This document shows positions 24,871 to 32,711 of a stretch of DNA of 59,258 nt, one piece after another. Positions within the stretch are counted from its first letter, which is position 1; each line of letters starts with the position of its first letter. The DNA comes from an uncultured Rikenellaceae bacterium (lineage in GTDB: Bacteria; Bacteroidota; Bacteroidia; Bacteroidales; Rikenellaceae): NCBI GenBank assembly GCA_944326945.1, contig CALVFY010000013.1:1-59258 (forward strand), given 5' to 3'. The position numbers were made by a program, and so were the translations under genes. Under the pieces are notes generated by a model that ran no database searches, had not been told where the DNA came from, and was given only the letters and a program-made list of their open reading frames with translations.

Positions 24871-26022
24871 ATGATAGAGATCCGAAAAGTCGTCATTGCG
24901 GCCGATTCCTTCAAGGGATCATTGACCTCGGAAGAGGTGGCCAAAAGTGTCGAAGAGGGAATACACTGTGTTTATCCCAACTGCCAGGCCATAAAAACCT
25001 ATATCGCCGACGGAGGCGAAGGAACTGCCAGTGCATTGACTCGCACCTTAGGGGGAGAAATGATCGAAATAGAGGTGAATGATCCGCTTATGCGTCCCGT
25101 GAAAGCCTCCTATGGTCTGGTAGACAACGGAAAAACAGCCGTCATCGAAATGGCTTCGGCCAGCGGACTGCCCCTGGTAGAGCCCGAACTGCGCAATCCG
25201 ATGAAAACCACAACCTTTGGTACGGGAGAATTGATCCATGATGCTCTTCGAAGAGGTTGCCGTCGATTCTTGATCGGCATCGGAGGCAGTGCCACCAACG
25301 ACGCAGGAACCGGAATGCTTCAAGCACTGGGCTATCGTTTTCTGGACGCTGTCGGCGCAGAACTGGGGCACGGAGGAGAGATCCTCTCCCGAATCGCCTC
25401 GGTAGATGATTCCGATCGACTGCCGGAATTATCCCAAGCCGAATTTATCGTAGCCTGCGACGTATCCAATCCCTTCTCCGGTCCCACGGGTGCCGCCTAC
25501 GTCTTCGCTCCACAAAAGGGAGCCGACCCAACAATGGTCCAACTACTGGATCAGGGATTGAAAAGTTTTGCCGGCGTGATTCACTCTTATACGGGCATAG
25601 ACGTGGAACAGTGTCCCGGATCGGGTGCGGCCGGAGGACTCGGCGGAGGATTAGTGGCTTTTCTGAAGGCCAAACTGACTTCGGGAATTGATATGGTACT
25701 GCAAACCATCGGATTCGACCGATTGATCGACCAGGCAGATCTGATCATCACCGGCGAAGGAAAATTGGATGGACAGACAGCCATGGGCAAGGCTCCTCGC
25801 GGAGTACTCGATGCGGCAAGCAAACGACAAATTCCGGTTATCGCCATCGGAGGAGCCGTGGAGAGTGTCGATGAATTGAATCGACAAGGATTTGCCGCCG
25901 TATTCCCCATTCTACCCGGACCAGCTTCTTTGGTTCAAGCCATGGAACGGGACTATGCGCAGCAAAACATTCGGCGTACCGTGGAACAACTAATGAGAAC
26001 AATTCATTTTATAAAACAATAG
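24871..26022 (+). CDS. Glycerate kinase, type 1 (GarK/GlxK family)
   Basis: A 383-residue enzyme that phosphorylates D-glycerate with ATP, feeding it into glycolysis as 2-phosphoglycerate. The family signatures are the N-terminal VVIAADSFKGSLTSEEVA, IADGGEGTA near 52, IGIGGSATNDAGTGML near 134 and GSGAAGGLGGGL near 250, plus ITGEGKLDGQT near 293. ATG 24871 starts the homology. A GntP permease gene begins 4 bases after the stop codon, so transport and phosphorylation are coupled. Confidence 0.95.
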   Translation: MIEIRKVVIAADSFKGSLTSEEVAKSVEEGIHCVYPNCQAIKTYIADGGEGTASALTRTLGGEMIEIEVNDPLMRPVKASYGLVDNGKTAVIEMASASGLPLVEPELRNPMKTTTFGTGELIHDALRRGCRRFLIGIGGSATNDAGTGMLQALGYRFLDAVGAELGHGGEILSRIASVDDSDRLPELSQAEFIVACDVSNPFSGPTGAAYVFAPQKGADPTMVQLLDQGLKSFAGVIHSYTGIDVEQCPGSGAAGGLGGGLVAFLKAKLTSGIDMVLQTIGFDRLIDQADLIITGEGKLDGQTAMGKAPRGVLDAASKRQIPVIAIGGAVESVDELNRQGFAAVFPILPGPASLVQAMERDYAQQNIRRTVEQLMRTIHFIKQ

Positions 26023-26026
26023 AGAG

Positions 26027-27280
26027 ATGAGTGCATTGGGAGCATTGTTGGGATTATTACTGTCCATCATATTAATTGTAAAGAAAATATCTCCGATATA
26101 CAGTCTGATGATCGGAGCCGTGGTCGGCGGATTGGCCGGCGGATTTTCACTGGTCGAAACGGTCGGATACATGGTAGAGGGAACTCAGGAAATCGTTCCG
26201 GCCATTGTCCGGATCCTTGCGGCAGGCGTACTCTCCGGAGTACTGATCAAAACCGGTGCCGCTTCGTCCATCTCCCACACCATTATCCGGAAACTGGGCG
26301 AACGGCATGTCTATCTGGCCCTGGCCCTCTCGACACTGTTGCTAACCGGAATCGGAGTATTCATCGACGTGGCAGTCATCACTGTCGCTCCGATCGCTCT
26401 GAATATCGGTTGGAGACTCTCGATTCCCAAACTCAAACTGCTGCTGGTGATGATCGGAGGAGGCAAGTGCGGCAATATCATCTCGCCCAATCCCAACACG
26501 ATTATCGCAGCGGAAAATTTCGACGCCTCTCTATGGTCGGTGATGACCGTGAACGTATTGCCGGCTATCGTAGGTCTGCTGGTCACGGTCTATATCGTCA
26601 GCCGACTGCTGCCCTCGAACGGAGAGTTGGTAGGTGCCGGAAGTGCCGAACCCGAAGAGAAGGAACTGCCTCCGTTCTGGGCCAGCATTACGGCTCCGGT
26701 AGTGACTATCGTATTGCTGGCACTCCGTCCCATCTGTAACGTCGTGATCGATCCGATGATCGCCCTGCCAGCAGGAGGATTGGCAGGTATCGTGGCCATG
26801 CGCAAATGGCGCGACCTGATTCCGGGAATCCACTACGGACTGGAAAAAATGTCCGTGGTAGCGGTTCTGCTGGTCGGCACGGGAACCATTGCGGGAATCA
26901 TCAAGGCCTCCTCCATTAAAGATGTGGTCATTGACCTGCTGGCTCACTGGGATGTCAGCGGAATACTTATCGCGCCGCTCTCCGGGGCCCTCATGTCGGC
27001 TGCTACGGCATCCACCACCGCCGGGGCTACGATCGCCTCGTCGTCGTTCGCCCAAACGATCCTCGCAGCCGGAGTCAGCGCCGTATGGGGTGCCGCCATG
27101 ATCAATTCAAGCGCCACCGTACTCGATCATCTGCCCCATGGTTCATTTTTCCACTCCACGGGAGGATCCGTCGAAATGAAAATGAAGGAGCGGCTCCGGC
27201 TGATTCCCTATGAAACCCTTATCGGTCTCGTACTGGCAGCCGGTACGGTCGTAGGCTATCTGATCTCGGGGAGTCACTAA
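26027..27280 (+). CDS. GntP-family permease, probably for glycerate or a related sugar acid
   Basis: A 417-residue inner-membrane symporter of the gluconate:H+ family with about 12 hydrophobic segments. Family blocks include SLMIGAVVGGLAGGF near 25, GIGVFIDVAVITVAPIAL near 106, GGGKCGNIISPNPNTI near 147 and the C-terminal AATASTTAGATIASSSFA near 325. Co-transcription with the glycerate kinase suggests a glycerate-type substrate rather than gluconate. It converges with cobO with only 3 bases between stop codons. Confidence 0.93.
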   Translation: MSALGALLGLLLSIILIVKKISPIYSLMIGAVVGGLAGGFSLVETVGYMVEGTQEIVPAIVRILAAGVLSGVLIKTGAASSISHTIIRKLGERHVYLALALSTLLLTGIGVFIDVAVITVAPIALNIGWRLSIPKLKLLLVMIGGGKCGNIISPNPNTIIAAENFDASLWSVMTVNVLPAIVGLLVTVYIVSRLLPSNGELVGAGSAEPEEKELPPFWASITAPVVTIVLLALRPICNVVIDPMIALPAGGLAGIVAMRKWRDLIPGIHYGLEKMSVVAVLLVGTGTIAGIIKASSIKDVVIDLLAHWDVSGILIAPLSGALMSAATASTTAGATIASSSFAQTILAAGVSAVWGAAMINSSATVLDHLPHGSFFHSTGGSVEMKMKERLRLIPYETLIGLVLAAGTVVGYLISGSH

Positions 27281-27283
27281 ACG

Positions 27284-27823
27284 CTACCGGTCGATACCGT
27301 CCCGAGAGAGAACCCCCTGTGTATAATAGTGTTTGATCTCTCGCATCTCGGTTACCAAGTCGGCCCGGGCAATCAACTCCTCGGGAGCATATCGTCCGGT
27401 GATGACGACTTCCGTGGCCGGATTCCGTCCATCGAGTACAGCAAGCACTTCGGCCGTCTCCAACAGACCGTAATGAAGGGCAATGGTCACCTCATCCATG
27501 ACCACCAGATCGTATTCCCCGCCGGAGATCATGGCCGCACATCGAGCCAAACCTTCGTGGGCCATACGGATATCAACCGGATCGGGATTCCGATCCAGGA
27601 AACAACCCCGTCCCAGTTGCTCGATCTTGACACGACCGTACCTCCCGCCGGTTTCCTCAAAAAGAGCCTCGATCCGGGTCTCATGGTATTGCATACTCTT
27701 GACAAACTGTCCGATATAGACATTCTTCTCGGCACAAAGCGCCCGTACGGCCAATCCAAATGCTGCCGTAGTCTTTCCCTTTCCGTTACCCGTATAGATG
27801 TGAATATACCCTCTGTTTTCCAT
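27284..27823 (-). CDS. cobO: Cob(I)yrinic acid a,c-diamide adenosyltransferase (CobO/BtuR type)
   Basis: A 179-residue enzyme that adds the adenosyl group to cobalamin or its precursor to make coenzyme B12. The P-loop GNGKGKTT is at 12-19, close to the N-terminus as in BtuR/CobA, with VVMDEVTIALHYGL near 107 and VVITGRYAPEELI near 138. It is divergent from a DUF2284 gene with a 59-base gap and lies next to a B12 uptake operon, matching a salvage role. Confidence 0.95.
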   Translation of the reverse strand: MENRGYIHIYTGNGKGKTTAAFGLAVRALCAEKNVYIGQFVKSMQYHETRIEALFEETGGRYGRVKIEQLGRGCFLDRNPDPVDIRMAHEGLARCAAMISGGEYDLVVMDEVTIALHYGLLETAEVLAVLDGRNPATEVVITGRYAPEELIARADLVTEMREIKHYYTQGVLSRDGIDR

Positions 27824-27882
27824 CAGGACAATTGTTTTTCACAAAAATAAGCAATATTTTCGGGCTGCATATCGCAAAAGAC

Positions 27883-28482
27883 ATGAACTATCAGAGTACA
27901 GACACGAGTGTGGTCCTGTCGGCCACAGACTATATTTCCCACTACCGCAATGCAGAACATTTCATTGCCTTCTGTCGGGAATGTAACCGCTACGGCCATT
28001 GCTGGTCCTGTCCGCCATTCGCTTTCGATCCGGACGAGTACTTGTCCGGCTACCGGTCGGTACTGATCGTCGGGACGAAAATCGTACCCGACGACTCCTT
28101 ACATAACTGCCAGGATAGCGAACACTGCAGACAAATCGGCCGAGAGATGCTCGCCCGGGAACGAACCAGACTCGATGCCCATCTGCTGGAGCTGGAACAA
28201 AGGTATCCGGACAGTCGCGCATTCTATGCCGGGACCTGTGTTCTCTGTCCGGAAGAGAGATGTACCCGTCGGACAGGCTTGCCCTGTCGACACTCCGACC
28301 GGATCCGGCCCTCGCTCGAAGCACTCGGATTCGACATCGGCCGAACCGCTTCGGAATTGCTGCACATCGAACTGAAATGGAGCGACAACGGGTTTCTTCC
28401 GGAATACTTTACCCTGGTCAGCGGACTATTCTCCCACCAAAATCCAAATGAAATCGTATGGGAAGCAACCACTCAAAAATAA
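27883..28482 (+). CDS. DUF2284 cysteine-rich putative metal-binding protein
   Basis: A 199-residue protein of the DUF2284 family. Cysteines cluster in CRECNRYGHCWSCPP (about residues 30-45) and CVLCPEERCTRRTGLPCRH (about 111-129), like FeS or zinc sites. No function is proven. In several anaerobes such genes sit near corrinoid or methyltransferase genes. It overlaps the next gene by 25 bases and neighbours cobO and btuFCD, so a role in corrinoid handling is inferred. ATG at 27883 is chosen since homology begins there. Confidence 0.85.
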   Translation: MNYQSTDTSVVLSATDYISHYRNAEHFIAFCRECNRYGHCWSCPPFAFDPDEYLSGYRSVLIVGTKIVPDDSLHNCQDSEHCRQIGREMLARERTRLDAHLLELEQRYPDSRAFYAGTCVLCPEERCTRRTGLPCRHSDRIRPSLEALGFDIGRTASELLHIELKWSDNGFLPEYFTLVSGLFSHQNPNEIVWEATTQK

Positions 28483-29180
28483 GAGCCGTATTCAACTGGA
28501 GCGGAGGAAAAGATTCGGCATTGGCCCTGTATAAAATTCTCCAAGAGGGTCGATTCGAGGTGATCGCTCTGCTGACCACCATTAATCGGGATACCCGTCG
28601 TTCCACCATGCACGGTATTCCTCTGACACTGCTCCAACGACAAGCTGAAAGTATAGGGATCCCGCTCCATGTGGTGGATCTGACACCACAGGGAGGCATG
28701 ACAGATTATGAATCGGCCATGTCGAAAGCCGTGAAACATTTTCAGGAGAAAGGTGTCCGACACTTCATCTTCGGCGACATTTTCCTGCACGACGTCCGCT
28801 CCTATCGCGAAAAGAAACTGTCTCCCTACGGAATCGAAGTGGTCGAACCACTGTGGAACAAAACTTCGGAAGAGATCATGGAAGAGTTTCTCGCCTCCGG
28901 ACTGCGGACGATCGTCATAACCACCACCGCCGAAATATTGGACGAACGTTTCCTGGGACGTCATATCGACCGCGATTTCATCCACGATCTGCCTCCGGAA
29001 GCAGACGTATGTGGAGAAAACGGAGAATACCATACTTTTTGTTACGCAGGAGGGATATTCCATTCGCCAATTCCCTATCGTTTGGGCGATCCCATCAGGG
29101 CCACTTACCCCGTCAAACTCGACGACGGTACGGTGAAAGAGTACACTTACTGCTTTGCCAATCTCCAAGCAATCGATTAG
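28458..29180 (+). CDS. Dph6-related ATP pyrophosphatase (ATP_bind_4 family)
   Basis: A 240-residue N-type ATP pyrophosphatase with the PP-loop FNWSGGKDSALALYK at about 12-26 and the conserved FGDIFLHDVRSYRE near 110 and the C-terminal CGENGEYHTFCYAGGIF near 190. The eukaryotic relative Dph6 amidates diphthine on EF-2; bacteria do not make diphthamide, so that reaction is unlikely here. The neighbours (DUF2284, cobO, btuFCD) suggest a role in corrinoid salvage or amidation, which is inference. Its start overlaps the upstream gene by 25 bases, implying coupling. Confidence 0.88.
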   Translation: MGSNHSKIRAVFNWSGGKDSALALYKILQEGRFEVIALLTTINRDTRRSTMHGIPLTLLQRQAESIGIPLHVVDLTPQGGMTDYESAMSKAVKHFQEKGVRHFIFGDIFLHDVRSYREKKLSPYGIEVVEPLWNKTSEEIMEEFLASGLRTIVITTTAEILDERFLGRHIDRDFIHDLPPEADVCGENGEYHTFCYAGGIFHSPIPYRLGDPIRATYPVKLDDGTVKEYTYCFANLQAID

Positions 29181-29196
29181 TACCCGTCCCCGGAGG

Positions 29197-30216
29197 TTAC
29201 TCCTTTCGCCCGGAGATCTCCCGCAGGCACCTCTCCAATGCCTCGAACGAATCGAATAGTTCCATATGCGCAGTCTCCGTATCCGAAAATTCCAGATTAT
29301 CGGCGGCCCGAACCCGGATCCGACAACGACAATTCTCTTCGAGAGAGACTCCGAATCCATTTCGAGTCAACAGATTCTCCGTCCAGTAGCGTAATGCCCC
29401 CTCCGCGTCGAGCCTCACTCTCCATTGGGGCCGACTACGCAACAGGAATTTGCCCCGAACGGGGTCGAAAGCAATCGCTTCGCTGTCGAAGAACCGACCG
29501 ATTTCTCCCCGAAAGACCATATCTTCGGTCGTACCGCACACCATACCTCGCGAAGGAGAGAGCAGCCACAGACGATCGGCCAACATAAGCGCCTGCTCGA
29601 TGTCGTGCGTCGAAAGCAGAATCGTCCGTCCGCCACGCGCCAGATCATGCAGCAGATTCATCACCTCGATCCGGCTGGAGACATCCAAAAACGCGGTAGG
29701 CTCGTCCAATACCACCACCGGACACTCCTGAGCCAGGGCCTTGGCAATCATCACCTTCTGACGTTCCCCGTCGGAGAGTTCCGCCATATAGCTGTCGGCC
29801 TTGTGAGATACCCCCGCCATCGACAGTGCCTGCTCGACTATCTGTAAATCCTGTGCGGAAAGCCGTCCGAAAAACCCCGAATGAGGATATCGCCCCAAGG
29901 CAATCACTTCGCGTACCCGCAAACCTCCGGCATGGGTCCGATCAGTAAGCACCAATCCAAGTGTCCGAGAAAGTTCGGTTCGGGAATAGGATTCCAGCGG
30001 ACGCCCCTCCAGCATCAGCTTTCCAGAAAGAAGAGGCTGCGAACCCGACAACGTTCGTAACAAGGTCGACTTACCGGCTCCGTTAGGCCCAATCAAACAG
30101 GTGAGAGTTCCCCGTCTCAGACCGAAATGGAGACCCTCATAGAGTCTCTTCTCCCGCTTTGTAGCCCGATCGTATCCGATGGCAAGTCCTTCGGCCGAGA
30201 AAACATACCGTTCCAT
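29197..30216 (-). CDS. btuD: ABC transporter ATPase, BtuD/FecE type
   Basis: A 339-residue ATPase energising corrinoid import across the inner membrane. Walker A is IGPNGAGKST near 42-51, the signature LSDGERQK near 148, Walker B VVVLDEPTAFLD near 168. A C-terminal extension of about 100 residues follows the normal ABC domain; its function is unknown. It is the last gene of the riboswitch-headed btuFCD operon and lies 1 base after the permease stop codon. Iron-siderophore transport is the alternative, but the riboswitch argues for B12. Confidence 0.92.
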   Translation of the reverse strand: MERYVFSAEGLAIGYDRATKREKRLYEGLHFGLRRGTLTCLIGPNGAGKSTLLRTLSGSQPLLSGKLMLEGRPLESYSRTELSRTLGLVLTDRTHAGGLRVREVIALGRYPHSGFFGRLSAQDLQIVEQALSMAGVSHKADSYMAELSDGERQKVMIAKALAQECPVVVLDEPTAFLDVSSRIEVMNLLHDLARGGRTILLSTHDIEQALMLADRLWLLSPSRGMVCGTTEDMVFRGEIGRFFDSEAIAFDPVRGKFLLRSRPQWRVRLDAEGALRYWTENLLTRNGFGVSLEENCRCRIRVRAADNLEFSDTETAHMELFDSFEALERCLREISGRKE

Positions 30217-30217
30217 G

Positions 30218-31261
30218 TCAGTTGAAATATTGGATACGTTTCTGATTGACGATTACATAGAGAATTACCGGCACCCCGAGTACGGGAGTAATCACGTTCA
30301 GAGGCAAAATGGAGGCTCCTCCGGGCAGCGTACAACACAAGTTACAGAAGAGGGACACTGCCCCTCCGAGCAACAGAGTGACCGGCAGCAAAATCGTGTG
30401 GTTGGAGGATCCAAGCAACAGACGAGCCATGTGGGGAACCGCCAATCCGATAAACGAGATCGGCCCACAAAAAGCCGTCGTCACGGCCGTCATCAATCCC
30501 GTAGCTGCCAGCATCCACACACGCACCCTGCGTACACGGACCCCCAGATTCTCCGCATATCGCTCCCCGAGCAGCAGGGCATTCATCGGCTTGACCAACA
30601 ACAACGAAATGATCAATCCCAACATAATAAGCGTTCCGAAACAGGGCATCTGCTCCATGGATACGCCCGAAAAATCACCCATTCCCCACATCGTATAGGA
30701 AAATACGCCTTCGGCTGTCGCAAAAAAATTGAGCAACGAAATCAACGACGAAGTGATATAGCCCACCATCAATCCGATGATCAGCAGCATGACATTGCTG
30801 CGTACCAGCGTCGAGAAAAAGATAATCACGGCCAGCACCAAGGCCGCGCCCAGAAAAGCCCCCACCACTATGGCCACATAGCCTCCCAAAGGAGTCCCGG
30901 TAAACGATCCTCCCACGCTGCCCCCCAAAAGAAGCATCACAATGGCCACCCCCAGGCTCGCCCCGGCATTGATTCCGAGAATCGAAGGCCCTGCCAACGG
31001 ATTGTTGAATACCGTCTGCAGCATCAGACCCGAAACGGCCAATGCCGCACCGGCCATCACAGCCGTCATGGATTGCGGCAGACGTGATTGCAGCACGATA
31101 TAGTCCCAGGTCTCCCGTCCCGAAGAGCCTCCCAGCAGAATCCGGACGACCTTCTCCACGGGAATAGTGACCGATCCCCAGAAAAGATTGGCTAAAAACA
31201 GCACGAAAACTCCGATACACAGCAGTGTAAAAAACAGTATGGCTGAATGTTCACGTCTCAT
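30218..31261 (-). CDS. btuC: ABC transporter permease, BtuC/FecCD family
   Basis: A 347-residue integral membrane protein with about ten membrane segments, typical of the FecCD/BtuC family. Recognisable parts are the motif QSRLPQSMTAVMAGAALAVSGL near 54-75 and NPLAGPSILGINAGASLGV near 87-105, and PHMARLLLGSSNHTILLP near 277. It sits between btuF and btuD with gaps of 3 and 1 bases. Confidence 0.94.
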   Translation of the reverse strand: MRREHSAILFFTLLCIGVFVLFLANLFWGSVTIPVEKVVRILLGGSSGRETWDYIVLQSRLPQSMTAVMAGAALAVSGLMLQTVFNNPLAGPSILGINAGASLGVAIVMLLLGGSVGGSFTGTPLGGYVAIVVGAFLGAALVLAVIIFFSTLVRSNVMLLIIGLMVGYITSSLISLLNFFATAEGVFSYTMWGMGDFSGVSMEQMPCFGTLIMLGLIISLLLVKPMNALLLGERYAENLGVRVRRVRVWMLAATGLMTAVTTAFCGPISFIGLAVPHMARLLLGSSNHTILLPVTLLLGGAVSLFCNLCCTLPGGASILPLNVITPVLGVPVILYVIVNQKRIQYFN

Positions 31262-31264
31262 CGG

Positions 31265-32392
31265 CTACTCCTCCATCCGAATAAAATAGCGTGGCGCATA
31301 ACCCGGCATCAGTTCCGGATGAAAAACCCGAATCAGATCTTTCAGCACATAATCCGGATGAATAACCAGATCCTCATAATAGGTCGTATGACCGGTATTG
31401 CAGGCGTAGACCTCTCCCCGACGGTAGGCATCGAACAAGGCATAACCGGCATAATCACTCTTCAAGTCGGACAAAGTCTTATCCACCGGTCGATTATATT
31501 TCATCACCCAGACATCGGCCTTGGCCGCCCGCTCAAACACATGTTCGAACGACAGCGACAAAGAACCCGTCTCCGGTGTGTCGGCCCACAGGTAATCCGC
31601 CCCCGCATCCCGATAGATTGTCGCCATATAACTCTCTCCTCCTGGCAGATACCATACCGATCCAAGTCGGGCCTCGGCCAATAAGGTAGGCCTCGTTTTT
31701 ACACTGTCGGCCAACTCCCGGGCCTGACAATAGGCATCAGCCGTAGTTCGGAACAACGAATCGGCCTCTTGTTCCCGCCCGAACAGCAGCCCGAAAAATT
31801 TAAGCCACTCGGATCGGCCCAACGGATGAGGTTCCATATAATCGGCACACTCGATGACCGGAATACCGATCTTTTCCAACTTGCCGTACCCCGTCTGATC
31901 ATCGATCGGCGAGGTAAAAACCGCGTCGGGCGAGATCTCAATCATACGCTCCATATCGGGCTGTACCGATTCGCCCAGATCGGCAATCCGCCCTTCGGAC
32001 AATCCCTTCTTTACAAAACCGACATCCACATACCGGGACCCGCACACTCCGACAACCTCATCGTGTACCCCCAGACAGTCCATCATACTGCAATGAATCG
32101 AAGTATAGACCACCACCCGGCGCAACGGCGTACGGATCAGCGTTCCTTCGGGCAGGTCCGAAGGCAACGGATCCGACGAAGGTACCAGTACATAACGATG
32201 GAGCACCCGTCCCGAATCCCACGGGTTGGCAATTTCCACACAGGTATACCCTTCCCCCGATTCGACGCTGAATCCATGGGCATACTCCACACTGTCGGCT
32301 CCTGTTGCAATCCGTCCTCCGGGAGCGTGGCCCGAACGGCAGGAGATCATACAAACCGACACGATCAACAGACAGGAAAACAAGTTTCTCAT
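31265..32392 (-). CDS. btuF: Substrate-binding lipoprotein of an ABC transporter, BtuF/FecB type
   Basis: A 375-residue lipoprotein (lipobox MISC, Cys18) of the periplasmic binding-protein group III. Two lobes with a helical linker are implied; blocks such as VVVYTSIHCSMMDCLG near 92, VFTSPIDDQTGYGKLEKIGIPVI near 155 and the ligand-side WYLPGGESYMATIYRDAGADYLW near 247 fit. It is the first gene after the cobalamin riboswitch, so corrinoid is the likely ligand. Confidence 0.92.
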   Translation of the reverse strand: MRNLFSCLLIVSVCMISCRSGHAPGGRIATGADSVEYAHGFSVESGEGYTCVEIANPWDSGRVLHRYVLVPSSDPLPSDLPEGTLIRTPLRRVVVYTSIHCSMMDCLGVHDEVVGVCGSRYVDVGFVKKGLSEGRIADLGESVQPDMERMIEISPDAVFTSPIDDQTGYGKLEKIGIPVIECADYMEPHPLGRSEWLKFFGLLFGREQEADSLFRTTADAYCQARELADSVKTRPTLLAEARLGSVWYLPGGESYMATIYRDAGADYLWADTPETGSLSLSFEHVFERAAKADVWVMKYNRPVDKTLSDLKSDYAGYALFDAYRRGEVYACNTGHTTYYEDLVIHPDYVLKDLIRVFHPELMPGYAPRYFIRMEE

Positions 32393-32440
32393 TCTTTTCT
32401 ACTTCATTCAGCCTTTCTTCCGAGGCATTCACTGAAACCT

Positions 32441-32636
32441 AAGGCATCCGGCAGGTCTTCTGACTTGTTCCTCGTTCCGACGCCTTCCCGATCTCGATCA
32501 GTGGCAAAGATTGCCGAAACGCATTCACACCCTCCTCGGGCAGGAACTCACAGCAGCGGAAACTGTCGCCGATTCTCACGGCATTCCCTTTTCATCCGAT
32601 CGCATCCACTCACAGGATCCGATCTGCGAACCGTTG
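32441..32636 (-). ncRNA. Cobalamin riboswitch controlling btuFCD
   Basis: Read on the minus strand the leader before btuF has the conserved B12 aptamer parts in order: GATGAAAAGGGAAT, the CTGTGAG region, GCCACTG (32505-32499), GGGAAGGCG (about 32490-32482), and the closing AGAAGACCTGCC (about 32459-32448). The 3' portion before the btuF ATG probably holds a switch hairpin. Binding of adenosylcobalamin would lower uptake gene expression. It lies between the TonB receptor and btuF, and the promoter at 32643-32675 places transcription start just upstream of it. Confidence 0.95.
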
Positions 32637-32642
32637 CACAGA

Positions 32643-32675
32643 CAAAGGTAATGTTTTGTTTTGAAATCAGATCAA
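32643..32675 (-). promoter_or_regulatory. Promoter of the riboswitch-btuFCD transcript
   Basis: On the minus strand TTG at 32675-32673, a 22-base spacer and TACCTTTG at 32650-32643 fit the Bacteroidota consensus. Transcription would start near 32637, right at the 5' edge of the riboswitch, so the riboswitch heads the btuFCD transcript and does not cover the receptor gene upstream. Confidence 0.65.
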
Positions 32676-32711
32676 TGATCCCGTCGAGAAATTACAAATT
32701 CACGCATTTCG

